Origin: Oscillospiraceae bacterium
GTDB lineage: Bacteria; Bacillota; Clostridia; Oscillospirales; CAG-272
Reading direction: 5' to 3'
DNA: 37,080 nt
Assembly (NCBI GenBank): GCA_015065295.1
Contig: SVQN01000023.1
Coordinates: 1 to 37,080, forward strand
The notes beneath the pieces are model-generated. The model was not told the DNA's origin, did not search any database, and saw only the letters and a list, made by a program, of their open reading frames with translations. A program made the position numbers and the translations under genes. Positions 16,432-22,882 of this stretch are shown one piece after another (within the stretch, counting starts at the first letter, position 1; every line of letters begins with the position of its first letter).

Positions 16432-17277
16432 TCAGTCTTTGATGATATCTATATTGACGTACTTTTCAAAAGAATTTTCGATGGGTTCGTCAGAGGAAAC
16501 GTGCGGGAGTTCCTTAGCGAAATTCAGCATAGCGATAAAACCGGTACTGTAGCTGGGTTTGTACATAACCATTTCTTCGTCGTCCATTTCGATGATTTCT
16601 TTTTCGAGCAGGTGGTAGTCAAGCAGTTTGTTCAGGACATTTTCTGCGGTTTCTTCGCTGAAGCCGAGTTGTCTGGTCAGGAGTTTCGGGGTAAAAGAAC
16701 GGCGGGATTCGCGTGTCATAAGGAAGCGCACGGCATTAAAGAACGGTTCATCCGAAAGATCGCGGAACAGTGCGGGATAGTTTTTGTTCTGGAACAGAGC
16801 TTTGTCCGTGTCGGCAAACGGCGGAAGATGCAGAAAGTACGAGGAATTCCGTGATTTGTGAACCGTGGAAACGCCTCTTCCGTTTCGTACACTGAAAAGC
16901 AGAGCGTTCGTATCTGCATCGAGTGTGAAGTCCTCCGGTTCCTCGTTCGGATTGTCCGTACTGAGAGTGTGGACGAGAAGGGCACAGATATCCAGTGCTT
17001 TCTCCATCCGTTCCTCCATGGGAACACTGTGGATAGTTTCAAACAGTGTATTCCAGAGAGAACCGGTTGCGATCATGTCTCTGGCGAAAAGGGCATCAAT
17101 GGAAATGTGGAAGAAATCCGCGATTTTCGGGAGCAGGTCGGTGTCGGGCATACCGCCGTTTTCCCATTTGGAAACCGCCTGTACGGAAACGCCGACAAAA
17201 TTGGCGAGTTCCTCCTGCTTGATCTGACGTTCATGGCGAAGTCTGGCAATCGTTGCGCCGATGGTATTGATATTCAT
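16432..17277 (-). CDS. XRE-family transcriptional regulator with C-terminal winged-helix-like part
   Basis: The 281-residue protein has an N-terminal helix-turn-helix of the XRE/Cro type (residues 4-60: IARLRHERQIKQEELANFVGVSVQAVSKWENGG, split over helices 1-3). The middle region is unrecognised. Residues about 190-245 (RRSFTPKLLTRQLGFSEETAENVLNKLLDYHLLEKE) look like a second, winged-helix-type domain. The start at 17277 is chosen because AAGGAG stands 8 nt upstream; a longer frame to 17349 lacks a binding site. Promoter and a 12-bp palindrome lie just upstream, suggesting self-regulation. It may also control the YitT gene encoded upstream on the same strand. The signal is unknown. Confidence 0.87.
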   Translation of the reverse strand: MNINTIGATIARLRHERQIKQEELANFVGVSVQAVSKWENGGMPDTDLLPKIADFFHISIDALFARDMIATGSLWNTLFETIHSVPMEERMEKALDICALLVHTLSTDNPNEEPEDFTLDADTNALLFSVRNGRGVSTVHKSRNSSYFLHLPPFADTDKALFQNKNYPALFRDLSDEPFFNAVRFLMTRESRRSFTPKLLTRQLGFSEETAENVLNKLLDYHLLEKEIIEMDDEEMVMYKPSYSTGFIAMLNFAKELPHVSSDEPIENSFEKYVNIDIIKD

Positions 17278-17318
17278 AAAATTTCTCCTTGTTTTGTGAT
17301 ATTTGGGGGATAATTGTC

Positions 17319-17330
17319 TGAAAGCTTTCA
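17319..17330. promoter_or_regulatory. Candidate operator for the XRE regulator
   Basis: The perfect 12-bp palindrome TGAAAGCTTTCA covers about +1 to +12 of the predicted XRE transcript. Its size and place fit a Cro-type dimer site for negative autoregulation. Only one copy is seen. Confidence 0.5.
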
Positions 17331-17337
17331 TGTCTAT

Positions 17338-17366
17338 AGGATACCACACAGTCGATCAAGTTTCAA
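17338..17366 (-). promoter_or_regulatory. Promoter of the XRE regulator gene
   Basis: The minus strand reads TTGAAA-N17-TATCCT with an extended -10 (TGGTATCCT), giving a leader of roughly 55 nt. Confidence 0.65.
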
Positions 17367-17380
17367 TGGAGCTGTTTTTG

Positions 17381-17436
17381 AGAAAATCAAATGAGGTTTG
17401 ACTGGAAAAATTCAATCAAACCTCATTTGATTTTCT
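17381..17436 (-). terminator. 21-bp perfect inverted repeat overlapping the end of the YitT gene
   Basis: AGAAAATCAAATGAGGTTTG(A) pairs perfectly over 21 bp with its complement across a 14-nt loop. One arm encodes the last residues and stop codon of the YitT-family gene (QKIK-stop). The outer end of the stem is TTTTCT, which may act as the T-tract, so this is probably its terminator. The length and perfection are unusual. Confidence 0.7.
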
Positions 17437-18034
17437 GTACCCATCCGATAATCTGTCCGGACAGGACAACGGTCAGCAGGGAATATAAAATCCGCGTCAG
17501 CGGGATGTAGACGAGCGACAGTGTCAGAACGGTCAGGTCGCTGATGAGGTACACCCACTGGATTCCCACGCCGGTGAGTTTCGACAGGCTCAGTGCCAGC
17601 GAATCGTCACCGCTCGGCGCACTTTCCTCACGCACACACAGTCCGACGCCCACGCCGACGAATACCGCGCCGAGAATCGACGCCAGCAGCGGCATCTCCG
17701 CAATTCCCGGATAAACCGGCGGGAAACACTCGAAAATTGCGTAAAATCCTGCGTACCCGACGGCGGCAATCGCGGAATTCACGAGAAATTTTTTCCCAAG
17801 CGTCCGCCATCCGAACAGGTAGCACAACCCGTTCAGCACCAGACTTGTCCACGCCGGAGACAGCCCGAATAAATTGTCGAGCAGCAGCGTCAGCCCGAGC
17901 ACACCGCCCTCCGTTACGCCGGACAGCGCATGAATATTGTATAACCCGAACGTCAGAATCAGACAACCGGCAAGAATCCGCAGAACCGACCCAATCGTCA
18001 CAAATTCAAAAAGATCACGAAATTTTTTCATCAT
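17423..18034 (-). CDS. YitT-family (DUF161) integral membrane protein
   Basis: The 203-residue protein has about five hydrophobic segments and the YitT pattern: LTFGLYNIHALSGVTEGGVLGLTLLL, GLSPAWTSLVLNGLCYLFGWRTLGKKFL, GAVFVGVGVGLCVREESAPSGDDSLAL. The C-terminal DUF2179 domain found in longer YitT proteins is missing, so this is the short form. The family is widespread in Bacillota and its biochemical role is not established; some members are suspected transporters. The start is uncertain: in-frame TTG at 18067 gives a longer frame, but the tandem ATGs at 18034/18031 give a cleaner N-terminus (MMKKFRDLFEF). No good ribosome binding site is visible. The upstream leader is taken up by the distal box of repeat R6. 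Confidence 0.78.
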   Translation of the reverse strand: MMKKFRDLFEFVTIGSVLRILAGCLILTFGLYNIHALSGVTEGGVLGLTLLLDNLFGLSPAWTSLVLNGLCYLFGWRTLGKKFLVNSAIAAVGYAGFYAIFECFPPVYPGIAEMPLLASILGAVFVGVGVGLCVREESAPSGDDSLALSLSKLTGVGIQWVYLISDLTVLTLSLVYIPLTRILYSLLTVVLSGQIIGWVQKIK

Positions 18035-18050
18035 CCCATAAAACAAAAAT

Positions 18051-18150
18051 ACGACAAATCTGCACAATCCATCGTATCATTTCCCAGTATAAAAGTTTTT
18101 GAAGAGGGGTTCGGGGAGGGACTTTTTTCAAAAAGTCCCTCCCCGAGAAA
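18051..18150 (-). repeat. R-family palindromic repeat, copy R6 (recoloured stem)
   Basis: Minus orientation, starting about 10 nt after the aminotransferase stop codon: CTCGGGGAGGGACTTTTT, loop, AAAAAGTCCCTCCCCGAAC, CCCTCTTCAAAAACTT, spacer, and the box GTGCAGATTTG. The stem reads GGGGAGGGAC instead of GGGGAAACC, with matching changes in the other arm, which is good evidence that the hairpin itself is conserved. Confidence 0.88.
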
Positions 18151-18160
18151 CTCTATTTGA

Positions 18161-19450
18161 TTAAGCCTTCAGCATCTTTTCCGCTGCTGCGAGACGGATG
18201 CAGGAGCAGAGGATTTCGATGGCGAGCTTGAGTTCGTCGTTTTCGGGGTAGGTGGGGGCGATGCGGAGGTTGTTGTTGTGCGGGTCACGGCCGTAGGGGT
18301 AGGTGGAACCGGCGGTGGTCAGGGTAACGCCGACGGAGCGGGCGAGCTGGTAGACGCGGCGGGCGCATCCGTCCGGAACGTACAGGCTGATGAAGTAGCC
18401 GCCCTTGGGTTCCGTCCAGTGAGCGATGTCAAGACCGCCGAGTTCGCTGCGGAACAGGCCTTCCACGAGTTCAAACTTCGGACGGAGGATCGCTGCGTGG
18501 TGTCTCATGTGCGCGCGGAGACCGGCTGCGTCCTTGAAGAACTTGACGTGGCGCATCTGGTTGATCTTGTCGTAGCCGATGGTCTGGGTGGCGATGATCG
18601 GACGGATCTGTTCGAGGTTCTTTTCGGAAGCCGCCATGATCGCAAGACCGGAACCGGGGAAGGTGATCTTCGACGTGGATGCGAAATAGAAGATGTTGTC
18701 TTCGGTACCATATTCCTTCGCCAGCTTGAAGATGTTCGCCAGCGGAACGTGTTCGTCGTACAGTTCGTGAACGGCGTAGGCATTGTCCCAGAAAATACGG
18801 AAGTCCGGAGCCGCCGGCTTCATGGCTGCCATCAGGTCAACGATTTCGTCGGAGTAGGTCACGCCTTCCGGGTTCGAGAACTTCGGAACGCACCAGATGC
18901 CCTTGACCGACGGGTCGGAGCAGGCGATGTTGTAGACTTCGTCCATGTCGGGACCGTCCGCGTTCAGCTTCACGGGAATCATTTCGATACCGAGCGTGCG
19001 GCACATCGTGAAGTGACGGTCATATCCGGGAGAGGGGCAGATGAACTTGATTCGGCCCTGACGTGACCACGGTTCATACCCGCCCGCAACGCCGAACAGC
19101 ATCGCACGGACGAGCGTGTCGTACATGACGTTCAGGGACGAGTTGCCGAGAACGAGAATCTGTTCCGTCGGGATGTCAAGAAGGTCGCTGAAAAGCTTTT
19201 TCGTTTCCGGCAGACCGTCGAGAATACCGTAGTTGCGGCAGTCGAGACCGCTTGCGCTGAAGCAGTCGCCGCGGTCGCTGATGATGGACAGCATTTCGGA
19301 GGAAAGGTCGAGCTGGGCCTGATTCGGCTTGCCTCGCGTGAGGTCAAGGGTCAGGTTCCGTTCGGACCATTTGTCGAGTTTTGCCTGTTCGCGTGCGTAG
19401 ACGGCCTGAAGTTCTTCCGTCGTCATTGCAGAAAAAGCCTTTGCATTCAT
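18161..19450 (-). CDS. Class I/II-fold aminotransferase (aspartate aminotransferase, MocR-like / class Ic type)
   Basis: The 429-residue enzyme is PLP-dependent. Visible landmarks are LDLTRGKPN near residue 37, the substrate/PLP region GNSSLNVMYD, PSPGYDRHF, PKFSNPEGVTYS, FWDNAYAVHEL (Asp holding the PLP ring nitrogen), FASTSKITFPGSGLA (the Lys forming the Schiff base, about residue 256) and NNLRIAPTYP (Arg for the substrate carboxylate). The RGKP and SNPEG patterns fit the Aminotran_MocR/class Ic group, for which aspartate:2-oxoglutarate activity is known in some members. Exact amino-donor specificity is not shown. AGAGG lies about 10 nt before the ATG. It is downstream of sufCB on the same strand, separated by a palindrome and a repeat. 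Confidence 0.88.
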   Translation of the reverse strand: MNAKAFSAMTTEELQAVYAREQAKLDKWSERNLTLDLTRGKPNQAQLDLSSEMLSIISDRGDCFSASGLDCRNYGILDGLPETKKLFSDLLDIPTEQILVLGNSSLNVMYDTLVRAMLFGVAGGYEPWSRQGRIKFICPSPGYDRHFTMCRTLGIEMIPVKLNADGPDMDEVYNIACSDPSVKGIWCVPKFSNPEGVTYSDEIVDLMAAMKPAAPDFRIFWDNAYAVHELYDEHVPLANIFKLAKEYGTEDNIFYFASTSKITFPGSGLAIMAASEKNLEQIRPIIATQTIGYDKINQMRHVKFFKDAAGLRAHMRHHAAILRPKFELVEGLFRSELGGLDIAHWTEPKGGYFISLYVPDGCARRVYQLARSVGVTLTTAGSTYPYGRDPHNNNLRIAPTYPENDELKLAIEILCSCIRLAAAEKMLKA

Positions 19451-19506
19451 TGTGGTATACCTCTGAGTCTAAGTTTTACGTTGTGTTTGAAAGGAGAGAG
19501 AATAAA

Positions 19507-19612
19507 AACTAAGGACTAAGGACTAATAGTGAATGACTATGTCAGGCGTTACGTCTATTTGCTGACGGAGAGTTTTGAGTAGTCATTAACCATTCACCTT
19601 TAGTCATTAGTC
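19507..19612. repeat. ITR-type repeat (M family), copy A
   Basis: About 106 bp with long imperfect terminal inverted repeats. The left arm contains ACTAAGGACTAATAGTGAATG and the right arm CATTCACCTTTAGTCATTAGT. The core contains TATGTCAGGCG and GCTGACGGA. It is related to copies B and C through the arms and the TGTCAG core. It lies between sufB and the aminotransferase gene and holds no open frame. Confidence 0.85.
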
Positions 19613-19638
19613 AAACGGTTTACTTAAGTAAACCGTTT
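19613..19638. repeat. 26-bp perfect palindrome over the sufB stop codon
   Basis: The half-site AAACGGTTTACTT is followed by its exact complement with no loop, so the 26 bp are fully self-complementary. It encodes the last residues and stop of sufB and abuts the M-family copy A. There is no T tract. It may act as a transcript 3' end, or as the site next to which the repeat inserted. Confidence 0.7.
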
Positions 19639-20537
19639 AATATTTTTTCTTCCGCTTCTTCGGCGGTGAGTCCGAGGGTCATGAGCTTGAGAATCTGGTC
19701 GCCGGCAATTTTTCCGATCGCCGCTTCATGTACGAGACGTGCGTCCACGCAGTTTGCGCAGATTTCCGGAATGGAGCGGATTTTCGCGTCGTCCATGATG
19801 ATGGAGTCGCACTGGACGTGACCGAAGCAGTCCGCGTTGCCGGTGAGCTTCGGGTAGAAGAGCTGGGTGGAATTCCCCTTGGCGACGGAACGGCTGTTGA
19901 TGCGCGCCTTGGAGTCCGCACCGTTGAGGATGATTTCGGTGTCGCTGACAACGTCCTGATGACCGTCGGTCATGAGACGTTCGGAGAGAAGCACTTCGCA
20001 CTTTGCTTCGGCGGTGATGACGGTCTTGCGGTTGGTGGAGTCGATGCCGCCGATCTGGACGGATTCGATTTCCATGGACGCACCTTCTGCGAGATGCGCG
20101 GTCATTTCGGGATTCATGATGCGCTCGCCGGAGCCGTTTCCTTCGCCATAATGCTTTTCGATGTAGCGGACGTGGGAATTTTTGCCGACTTCAAAACTGT
20201 GTACGCCGTCGTGTGCGCTCGCTTCGTCGCCGGTATTGTGGATGCCGCATCCCGCAACGATCAGCACGTCGCAGTCGTCGCCGATGATAAAGTCGTTGTA
20301 GACCAGTTCGGTCAGACCGGTTTTTGTGATGAGAACGGGGATGTGTACGCTTTTATTTTTGGTGCCGGACTTGACGATGATGTTGATGCCCGGCTTGTCG
20401 GTTTTTGTTTCGATGACGATCTCGTCGGTGTTCTGACGGATGCTTTCGCCGTTCTCACGGATATTATACGCGCCGGCGGGAACATCGTGCAGATCGGCAA
20501 TTTTTTTGAGAAGTCCTCGGCGGATGTCCTGATTCAT
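19620..20537 (-). CDS. sufB: SufB/SufD-family Fe-S cluster scaffold (short, minimal-SUF type)
   Basis: The 305-residue beta-helical scaffold partners the ATPase SufC in Fe-S cluster assembly. It carries the family core: AGCGIHNTG, HDGVHSFEVG, YIEKHYGEGNG, and the C-terminal GNADCFGHVQCDSIIMDD and IPEICANCVDARLVHEAAIGKI, with several cysteines available for clusters. Standard SufB is about 465 residues and SufD about 430. This short form without sufD, sufS or sufU nearby matches the two-component minimal SUF (SMS-type, SmsCB) described for archaea and anaerobic bacteria. AAGGAG lies 7 nt before the ATG and sufC is 15 bp upstream, so they form one operon. The sulphur donor is not encoded here. 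Confidence 0.9.
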   Translation of the reverse strand: MNQDIRRGLLKKIADLHDVPAGAYNIRENGESIRQNTDEIVIETKTDKPGINIIVKSGTKNKSVHIPVLITKTGLTELVYNDFIIGDDCDVLIVAGCGIHNTGDEASAHDGVHSFEVGKNSHVRYIEKHYGEGNGSGERIMNPEMTAHLAEGASMEIESVQIGGIDSTNRKTVITAEAKCEVLLSERLMTDGHQDVVSDTEIILNGADSKARINSRSVAKGNSTQLFYPKLTGNADCFGHVQCDSIIMDDAKIRSIPEICANCVDARLVHEAAIGKIAGDQILKLMTLGLTAEEAEEKILNGLLK

Positions 20538-20552
20538 GCGGATGCTCCTTTC

Positions 20553-21290
20553 TTACTTGTCCATTTCAACCATGCAGGGCTTTTCTTCGACATCATCAAT
20601 GGAGGGAAGAATGTCTTCCGGCTTGCCGCGGAGACTGAGCTTGCCGTCGGCGATGAGGAGAACTTCGTCCGCCTGACTGATGATGCGTTCCTGATGGGAA
20701 ATGATGATGATGGTGCAGTTCGACTGTTCGTGGAGTTCGCGGAACGTCTTGGTGAGACGGTGGAAGCTCCAGAGGTCGATGCCGGCTTCGGGTTCGTCAA
20801 AGATGAGAACCTTGGAGGTTTCCGCGCGTGCGAGAACGGTTGCGATTTCGATTCGCTTGACTTCACCGCCGGAAAGGGACGTGTCCACTTCCCGGTTGAT
20901 ATATTCGGTGGCGCACAGACCGACCTTGGTCAGAAGATGGCAGGCGTCGTCTTTCTTCAGTTTTTTCTTGGCCGCGATGGAGAGAAGGTCGCGGACAGTG
21001 ATGCCTTTGAAGCGCGGAGGCTGCTGGAAACCGTAGGAAATTCCGACTTCGGAACGCGCGGTCACGTCCAATGCGGAGATATCCATACCGTCGAGGATAA
21101 TGCGTCCGGAGTCCGGCTTGACCAGACCCATGATGACCTTGGCGAGGGTCGTCTTGCCGCCGCCGTTCGGACCGGTCACGACAACGTAGCTGCCGTCTTC
21201 GATATCGAGGGTCACGTCGTCGAGGATTGTATTTTTACCGCCTTTTTCATTCTGCGGAACAGTGAAAGTGACATTTTGCAGTCGCAGCAT
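20553..21290 (-). CDS. sufC: SufC-family ABC ATPase of Fe-S cluster assembly
   Basis: The 245-residue cytoplasmic ABC-type ATPase drives conformational change in the SufB scaffold. Walker A is GPNGGGKTT (about residue 40), the Q-loop is in GFQQPPRFKG, the signature is LSGGEVKRIEIA, Walker B is VLIFDEPEAGID, and the switch His is in ISHQERI. VLIFDEPEAGID and the PPRFKG segment are typical of SufC rather than transporter ATPases. It is the first gene of the two-gene sufCB operon. A weak purine-rich site (AAAGAGAG) precedes the ATG. It may be regulated from the A/T-rich divergent region upstream. Confidence 0.92.
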   Translation of the reverse strand: MLRLQNVTFTVPQNEKGGKNTILDDVTLDIEDGSYVVVTGPNGGGKTTLAKVIMGLVKPDSGRIILDGMDISALDVTARSEVGISYGFQQPPRFKGITVRDLLSIAAKKKLKKDDACHLLTKVGLCATEYINREVDTSLSGGEVKRIEIATVLARAETSKVLIFDEPEAGIDLWSFHRLTKTFRELHEQSNCTIIIISHQERIISQADEVLLIADGKLSLRGKPEDILPSIDDVEEKPCMVEMDK

Positions 21291-21591
21291 AATTTTTGGC
21301 TCTCTTTCGCAGGTTGTCCTGTTGGATTGTTCTTTATTTTTGCATTTTCCGAAACATCATTATTCAAAAAATGCGGAATTTCGGGGAGTTTTCAGTTAGA
21401 AATGAAAGTATGGATTTAAAAACTTGCAGAATGTTTTTTCATACTTATATACTATCTTGTATATTATATGATATTTTTACCGAAAAAACAATATCAAATC
21501 GTAAAAATTTCAAATTCGTTGATATATTATTTTCATATCTTTTGATGTATAATAGACATAACGGAAAAAATACAGAAAAGGAAGGAACATA
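21291..21591. other. A/T-rich divergent intergenic region between sufC and the radical SAM gene
   Basis: About 300 bp much richer in A/T than its surroundings. It holds a plus-strand -10 element (TATAAT, 21548-21553, preceded by TG) for the radical SAM gene, without a clear -35, and AAGGAAGG before the ATG at 21592. A loose inverted repeat (AATATCAA...TTGATATATT) lies at about 21490-21530. No coding frame is convincing. A sufC promoter must lie here, but I could not pick one with confidence. Confidence 0.6.
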
Positions 21592-22596
21592 ATGGCACAG
21601 AAAGACACCAACCCCTACCCGTACAGCGATTCCAACAAACGCTACATGACCTACGACTGGTATATGAAGGCGCGTTTCGGAGGAAAAACGGCGAAGGTTT
21701 CCCTTGATATCGGCTGCACCTGCCCGAATCTCGACGGGACGCGCGGTCACGGCGGCTGCATTTACTGCAAATCGGGAAGCCGGAGCGCGGTCGGAGATAC
21801 CATGGGCGAACAGTGGCGTATGGGTGTGGCGACGGCCTGCCGCAAATGGACGCCCGTCGGATTTATTCCGTACCTCCAGTCCAACACGAATACATACGGT
21901 GATCCGGACGCTTTGCGCGGATTTTACGACCGTGCGGCGGCGATGGATAGGGCGGTCATGCTCGATATCGCCACCCGTGCGGACTGCCTGTCGGATGAAA
22001 TTCTGGCGATTTTAGCGGAAACGGCAGAAAAAATCCCGCTGATGGTGGAACTCGGCCTTCAGACGACCAACGACCGTACAGCGGAACGTATCAACCGCTG
22101 CCATACTTACGCGGAATTTGCGGACGGGTATGCCCGTCTGAAGAAAACGGCGGATGCCGTGAACGCGGCGTTTGATGACGGTGTTTCCACAAACGGCCTC
22201 CCGTTCAGGCGGTTTACGATCGGCGTTCACCTCATCAACGGTCTTCCGGGCGAAACGGCGGACGATATGCGGCAGACGGTACGCGACGTTGCCGAGCTGC
22301 ATCCGGATATGGTGAAAATCCACCTCGCGCACGTTCTCAGCGAAACGGATCTGGCGGCGATGTACGAGCGCGGGGACTACGTTCCCATGACGCGGGAGGA
22401 GTATGTTGCCGTGACCTGCGATCAGCTCGAACTTCTGCCGACCGATACGATCATCGGTCGCGTGACGGGAGACGGTATGGCAGACGACCTGCTGGCACCC
22501 CAGTGGAGCCGCCGGAAGACGGAAGTTGCCAATGAGATTGACAAGGAACTGTACCGGAGAGGAACGTATCAGGGCTGTCGGGCAGTTTCGGAGTAA
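21592..22596 (+). CDS. TIGR01212/YhcC-type radical SAM protein
   Basis: The 334-residue protein has a radical SAM cluster of the unusual spaced type: CTCPNLDGTRGHGGCIYC at about residues 42-59, where the last two cysteines form CxxC. It continues with PYLQSNTNTYG, VELGLQTTNDRTAERINRCH, and GVHLINGLPGETADDMRQT. This pattern matches the YhcC/YtqA group (TIGR01212). B. subtilis YtqA has, as I recall, been linked to wobble-uridine modification of tRNA (with YtqB); whether this copy does the same is unproven. No methyltransferase partner is adjacent. It is monocistronic and convergent with a small membrane-peptide gene, sharing a terminator. Confidence 0.9.
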   Translation: MAQKDTNPYPYSDSNKRYMTYDWYMKARFGGKTAKVSLDIGCTCPNLDGTRGHGGCIYCKSGSRSAVGDTMGEQWRMGVATACRKWTPVGFIPYLQSNTNTYGDPDALRGFYDRAAAMDRAVMLDIATRADCLSDEILAILAETAEKIPLMVELGLQTTNDRTAERINRCHTYAEFADGYARLKKTADAVNAAFDDGVSTNGLPFRRFTIGVHLINGLPGETADDMRQTVRDVAELHPDMVKIHLAHVLSETDLAAMYERGDYVPMTREEYVAVTCDQLELLPTDTIIGRVTGDGMADDLLAPQWSRRKTEVANEIDKELYRRGTYQGCRAVSE

Positions 22597-22597
22597 C

Positions 22598-22632
22598 AAA
22601 AAAACCGTACGGGTCACTTCCGTGCGGTTTTT
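22598..22632. terminator. Bidirectional intrinsic terminator
   Basis: AAAAACCGTACGG and CCGTGCGGTTTTT pair almost perfectly around GTCACTT. On the minus strand the stem ends in TTTTTTTG, an excellent terminator for the 35-residue gene. On the plus strand it ends the radical SAM transcript. Confidence 0.88.
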
Positions 22633-22738
22633 AGCGTTTGTATTTGGCGAGGAGCGTCAGGACACCGGTTACGATGATAAGCACTACAATAAGTACCGCG
22701 ATGTCGAATGTCGCCGGGGCTAACAGGATTTCTTCCAT
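22631..22738 (-). CDS. Small single-span membrane peptide (35 residues), unknown function
   Basis: A short frame encodes 35 residues: an acidic start (MEEILLAPATFD), one hydrophobic helix (about residues 13-30, IAVLIVVLIIVTGVLTLL) and a basic end (AKYKR). The charge pattern predicts one membrane span with the basic end in the cytoplasm. Evidence for a real gene is unusually full for its size: GGAG 9 nt before the ATG, a TTGACA-N17-TACAAT promoter about 30 nt before that, and a strong terminator overlapping the stop. It lies downstream of the 558-residue membrane-protein gene but has its own promoter. It could be a small regulatory membrane subunit or a hydrophobic toxin-like peptide; nothing in the sequence decides this. 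Confidence 0.78.
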   Translation of the reverse strand: MEEILLAPATFDIAVLIVVLIIVTGVLTLLAKYKR

Positions 22739-22773
22739 TTTCTGTTTCTCCGTTCTTCTTTCGCTGCGTACCT

Positions 22774-22802
22774 ATTGTAGCACATTATCCGTCGTTTGTC
22801 AA
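22774..22802 (-). promoter_or_regulatory. Consensus sigma-A promoter of the 35-residue gene
   Basis: The minus strand reads TTGACA-N17-TACAAT: a perfect -35, optimal spacing and a five-of-six -10. The leader to the ATG is about 30 nt. Confidence 0.88.
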
Positions 22803-22882
22803 TGGTTCTGTGGTTTTTGATTCATAATTTTTATCTATTATATTCACAAATTATCCATCGAGACTAATTTTGTCGTTTCTTG

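Noticed and set aside
19728-21419. A 563-codon plus-strand frame opposite sufCB
   Set aside because: It is antisense to two genes with clear Suf motifs; the translated sequence matches no family I know and has no start signals.
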